DNA from: Vibrio hippocampi
GTDB taxonomy: Bacteria > Pseudomonadota > Gammaproteobacteria > Enterobacterales > Vibrionaceae
DNA length: 64,000 bases
NCBI RefSeq assembly: GCF_921292975.1
Contig: NZ_CAKLCM010000002.1
Span: 2,108,001-2,172,000, forward strand
Reading direction: 5' to 3'
Each line of letters begins with the position of its first letter. Positions within the stretch are counted from its first letter, which is position 1. Made by a program: the position numbers and the translations under genes. This document shows positions 62,879 to 64,000 of the stretch, one piece after another. The notes beneath the pieces were generated by a model. That model was not told where the DNA came from. It did not search any database and worked only from the letters and a program-made list of their open reading frames with translations.

Positions 62879-62990
62879 CGTTGATGATATTCCATTCCAA
62901 TGAGTGTGTTTATCGCCCAACATTTGTTCCGAATAAACGCGAGGTTTGCCGAAAAAACAGCTTGGGTTACAACTGTAAACAATATTGCTA

Positions 62991-63019
62991 TATATAGCAT
63001 AAATTGCCTGTTGGAATAA
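62991..63019 (-). promoter_or_regulatory. Candidate promoter for ftsB-ispD-ispF-truD operon
   Basis: On the minus strand TGC directly precedes TATATA (62991-62996), an extended -10, with a weak -35 TTATTC (63014-63019) 17 bases upstream. The -10 lies within the 12-bp palindrome GCTATATATAGC (62987-62998). Confidence 0.45.
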
Positions 63020-63169
63020 CCCCAAGGCTGGGCCCTGAGCACTTCTCATCGGCTTTCTTTCCCGTTAAAGAACTCAACCGCTTAATGACACCAATAAGGG
63101 TGTCATCAATTCGACACTGATTCGTCACCCTTTCTCAATCGAAAAGACGTCAATTTGACATATCAGCGT

Positions 63170-63199
63170 CATACCATTTTCACGTTGAAAAATAGTATG
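63170..63199. promoter_or_regulatory. Imperfect 30-bp palindrome, putative operator of the acyltransferase gene
   Basis: CATACCATTTTCA and TGAAAAATAGTATG are inverted around CGT, 14 bp before the acyltransferase ATG. A perfect TTGACA lies just upstream (63156-63161), but its 17-base-spaced -10 is poor. A repressor bound here would cover the promoter end and the transcript start. It matches neither the FadR nor the FabR consensus I know. Confidence 0.45.
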
Positions 63200-63213
63200 A
63201 CTTTGAGGTGGTT

Positions 63214-64000
63214 ATGGAAATCAAGAGTCCGTTTCGTTTACCAAGGAAATCCCCTTTTGGACTAGCCGAAAATGTGGCTGAATGGGCAACCGGCTTGTCC
63301 TTGCTCGATAAGCTTTACGCTCAGCGCCCTGTCAATTGCGATACCGAAAGCTTTCTAAGATACGCACTTGATGTATTAAATATTGATTACCAAATAACCT
63401 CGGGAGCGCTCAATCCAATTCCCAAAGCTGGTGCGACGATTGTGGTCGCCAATCATCCTCTTGGCTGCGTCGAGGGTGTGATATTGGCAGAACTACTGCT
63501 AAGACAGCGTAAAGACGTCAAGATTCTCGCCAACGAATATCTCAAATTAGTTCCCGAGATCGCTTCGCTGTTTATTGGTGTGGATGTGTTTGAAGGACAA
63601 AACGCGCACCGTGCTAATACCCGAGCCTTGCGACAGGCTAATCAGCATCTTGAAAATAGTGGCTTACTGTTGGTGTTTCCTGCGGGTGAGGTTTCCCAAC
63701 TGGTCGATAGAAGAACATTACGCATAGAAGATAAAGAGTGGAGTCGTTCAGTCGCGACCTTAATCAAAAGAAACAAAGCCACCTCGGTGCCGATTCATAT
63801 TGGTGGACTCAACTCCAAACACTTCTACCTCGCTAGCAAGGTTCACCCTATGCTACGAACCGCTATGCTCGGGCGAGAGCTATTGAATAAGAAAGATAAA
63901 CCGATCACCATCTCTATTGGTGACAGCATTAAATATAAAGAAGTGAGCAAGCTAGACAATCGTCAGTTGGTCAATTATCTCAGGCTCAATACCTACCTAC
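63214..64000 (+). CDS. Lysophospholipid acyltransferase-family protein (5' part, cut by window end)
   Basis: A membrane-associated acyltransferase of the PlsC-like superfamily, hemolysin-like branch; 262 codons lie in the window. The ATG follows GAGGTGG. The acceptor motif reads VANHPLGCVEGVILAELL (about 84-101), with Glu where PlsC-type motifs have Asp. The second motif VFPAGEVS and the third VPIHIGG are present, as in this branch. The substrate (phospholipid, ornithine lipid or other) cannot be told. It is divergent from the ftsB operon. Confidence 0.82.
   Translation, partial: MEIKSPFRLPRKSPFGLAENVAEWATGLSLLDKLYAQRPVNCDTESFLRYALDVLNIDYQITSGALNPIPKAGATIVVANHPLGCVEGVILAELLLRQRKDVKILANEYLKLVPEIASLFIGVDVFEGQNAHRANTRALRQANQHLENSGLLLVFPAGEVSQLVDRRTLRIEDKEWSRSVATLIKRNKATSVPIHIGGLNSKHFYLASKVHPMLRTAMLGRELLNKKDKPITISIGDSIKYKEVSKLDNRQLVNYLRLNTYL

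Larger units (their letters stand above)
62879..63213. other. 335-bp divergent region, ftsB / acyltransferase
   Basis: No gene is seen. It holds the candidate ftsB promoter (62991-63019), an 8-bp hairpin ATGACACC/GGTGTCAT at 63085-63106 without T-run, and a 30-bp imperfect palindrome at 63170-63199 next to the acyltransferase start. Confidence 0.6.

Noticed and set aside
62879..63049. N-terminal extension of FtsB
   Set aside because: The extra 57 residues are not FtsB-like, and the ATG at 62878 aligns with the family start.

Overview
The window is a 64 kb stretch of gammaproteobacterial chromosome, almost certainly from the Vibrionaceae and most likely Vibrio. The grounds are the close protein similarity to E. 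coli and Vibrio orthologues, the order erpA next to a VexEF-like efflux pair, the Vibrio-type dcw cluster without ddl, and a Vibrio-style block running from acnB to panC. It is mostly core, housekeeping DNA. I see no prophage, insertion sequence, CRISPR array, tRNA or rRNA.

Region by region. (1) 1-16219, minus strand: the division and cell wall (dcw) cluster, read from right to left as rsmH, ftsL, ftsI, murE, murF, mraY, murD, ftsW, murG, murC, ftsQ, ftsA, ftsZ, lpxC (cut by the window edge). Most genes overlap or nearly touch. ddl is absent between murC and ftsQ, and mraZ is absent upstream of rsmH. (2) 16220-17013: a 330-bp block of unclear nature, then the RNase P RNA gene with its own promoter. 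(3) 17011-21531: rsmI, and divergently lpoA, yraN, diaA, dolP. (4) 21636-23883: ilvIH, acetolactate synthase III. (5) 24186-28436: an RND efflux pump and its membrane fusion protein. (6) 28595-34088: erpA, hemL, a 40-residue membrane peptide gene, an AI-2E family permease, rsmC, and an unrecognised coiled-coil gene. (7) 34184-44509, minus: acnB, a patatin/Omp85 secreted lipase, mrcB and hrpB. (8) 44565-50532, plus: sfsA, dksA, gluQ, pcnB, folK, panB, panC. (9) 50621-56864: a chemoreceptor-like protein, a CYTH/CHAD triphosphatase, a PhoU-like protein with a Pit phosphate permease, and an SH3 membrane protein. (10) 57023-62878, minus: ftsB, ispD, ispF, truD, surE, pcm, nlpD, rpoS. (11) From 63214: a lysophospholipid acyltransferase cut by the window end.

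Much of the content serves envelope growth. Precursor synthesis (murC-F, mraY, murG), septal machinery (ftsA, B, I, L, Q, W, Z), the bifunctional synthase PBP1b, LpoA, NlpD, DolP and LpxC all lie in one 64 kb stretch. DksA and RpoS add global stress control.

No large novel system is evident. The most rewarding details are small: an overlapping 7-codon leader ORF with the best ribosome binding site in front of acnB; a 63-bp in-frame repeat array that runs into the gluQ start; a hidden 40-aa Cys-containing membrane peptide; an unexplained block where mraZ would be; a weak-start pcnB; and several palindromes upstream of ilvIH and the acyltransferase. Promoters and operators given here are read by eye.
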